Shown here: one piece after another, positions 22,740-23,349 of the stretch
Numbering within the stretch: position 1 is the stretch's first letter
Layout: each line of letters opens with the position of its first letter
Source of the DNA: an uncultured Clostridia bacterium
GTDB taxonomy: Bacteria; Bacillota; Clostridia; Christensenellales; UBA1242
Assembly: GCA_944372715.1 (NCBI GenBank)
Contig: CALVZZ010000002.1
Span: 1 to 23,349, forward strand
Direction: 5' to 3'
DNA length: 23,349 bases
Translations under genes and position numbers: made by a program
The notes under the pieces: model-generated
The model's input: the letters and a program-made list of their open reading frames with translations, nothing else
Told to the model about the DNA's origin: nothing
Database searches by the model: none

Positions 22740-23349
22740 ATGAGTGTTTTAGGTTTAAGTACTATAGAAATTGTTTGTTTGTCAATTTTTTCAGCTCTGT
22801 TATTCATTTTCTTATTAGTTGTAATAACAGGTGAAATTTTATTGTCTATAAGTTTAAAAAGAGATTCCTTTATTGGTAAAATTGTTGCCAGAGAAACAAA
22901 AAAAGCTTATAAAACTTTTAAAATAAACTTGGATTGGTGGAAAAATTTTAAGCTTGAAGAAGAGTGTGTTACAAGTTTTGATGGAAAAAAACTTTATCCT
23001 ATGATTTTGAAAGCAAAAACCAATTCTGATAAAGTTGCAATTGTAATTCACGGATATTATGCAAAGTTTCAAGAGATGAACAAATATGCTGAAATGTTTT
23101 ATAACTTGGGTTATAATGTTGTTATAACACAAAATAGGGCTCACGGGAAAAGCGAAGGTAGATTTATTGGAATGGGCTGGCTTGATCGATTAGATATGCT
23201 AGAAGTTATTGACTTATGTATTAAAAAATTTGGCAAAGATTGCATTATAGATATATTTGGTTTATCAATGGGAGCTTCAACTGTGTGTATGCTTGCGGGA
23301 GAAAAATTGTCACAGAATGTTAAGCATTTAATTTCAGATTGTGCTTATG
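22740..23349 (+). CDS. Membrane-anchored alpha/beta hydrolase, 3'-truncated by the window edge
   Basis: About 203 residues are visible. Residues about 12-40 form one hydrophobic helix, a membrane anchor. From about 100 the alpha/beta hydrolase fold begins: VAIVIHGYYAKF carries the oxyanion-loop HGY, TQNRAHGKSEG resembles the RGHGxS region of this fold, and GLSMGAS is the nucleophile elbow with the catalytic Ser. The last visible residues SDCAY resemble the strand after the elbow in YqkD-like hydrolases. The catalytic Asp and His lie beyond the window. The frame from ATG 22740 is open to the edge. Substrate (ester, peptide or lipid) cannot be inferred. Confidence 0.87.
   Translation, partial: MSVLGLSTIEIVCLSIFSALLFIFLLVVITGEILLSISLKRDSFIGKIVARETKKAYKTFKINLDWWKNFKLEEECVTSFDGKKLYPMILKAKTNSDKVAIVIHGYYAKFQEMNKYAEMFYNLGYNVVITQNRAHGKSEGRFIGMGWLDRLDMLEVIDLCIKKFGKDCIIDIFGLSMGASTVCMLAGEKLSQNVKHLISDCAY

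Noticed and set aside
22854..23144. 96-codon minus-strand open frame near the right edge
   Set aside because: It overlaps the alpha/beta hydrolase, whose fold motifs are clear on the plus strand.

Overview
The window is a 23.3 kb piece of a very AT-rich bacterial chromosome, about as A+T rich as low-GC Clostridia. A low-GC Bacillota (Clostridia-like, anaerobic) host is suggested by a homodimeric pyruvate:ferredoxin oxidoreductase, spmA and spmB, and a holB-ricT-yabB-rsmI ... tatD ... rsmA gene order like that around Bacillus subtilis holB to ksgA. The species cannot be named from sequence alone. The window begins inside the PFOR gene and ends inside an alpha/beta hydrolase gene. Genes are dense, no intergenic gap exceeds 300 bases, and I saw no rRNA, tRNA, CRISPR array, insertion sequence or prophage gene.

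Layout: (1) 1-5.9 kb, housekeeping: 3'-part of PFOR (nifJ), truA, an unrecognised helical protein, then rplM-rpsI behind a probable L13 leader. (2) 6.0-8.6 kb: trxB followed closely by an archaeal-type class I lysyl-tRNA synthetase. (3) 8.6-15.6 kb, the most unusual block: a three-gene operon made of a YwaF/TIGR02206-like polytopic membrane domain fused in frame to an ABC ATPase, a double-length ABC-2 type permease, and a 1022-residue membrane-anchored extracellular protein with Big_2-type Ig-like and parallel beta-helix regions. (4) 15.6-18.9 kb: holB, ricT (yaaT), a YabB/TrmN6-type methyltransferase and rsmI in one tight operon. (5) 18.9-19.9 kb on the minus strand: spmA-spmB, inserted tail-to-tail against rsmI. 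(6) 20.0-21.6 kb: tatD-rsmA. (7) 21.7-23.3 kb: an unrecognised two-domain protein and the start of a membrane-anchored alpha/beta hydrolase.

Two themes recur. First, most transcription units start with a readable extended -10 promoter (TGnTAnnnT), and in three units (truA, holB, the final hydrolase) exactly six bases separate the -10 hexamer from the start codon, with no Shine-Dalgarno sequence. This predicts leaderless mRNAs. Second, most units that end inside the window end in intrinsic terminators with short tight loops.

The best candidate for an undescribed system is the 8.6-15.6 kb operon. Its ATPase start codon and a perfect Shine-Dalgarno sequence are preserved inside the fused reading frame, so the cell may make both a tethered and a free ATPase for the neighbouring permease. 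The Ig/beta-helix protein would be the extracytoplasmic partner. That functional link is inferred from operon structure only.
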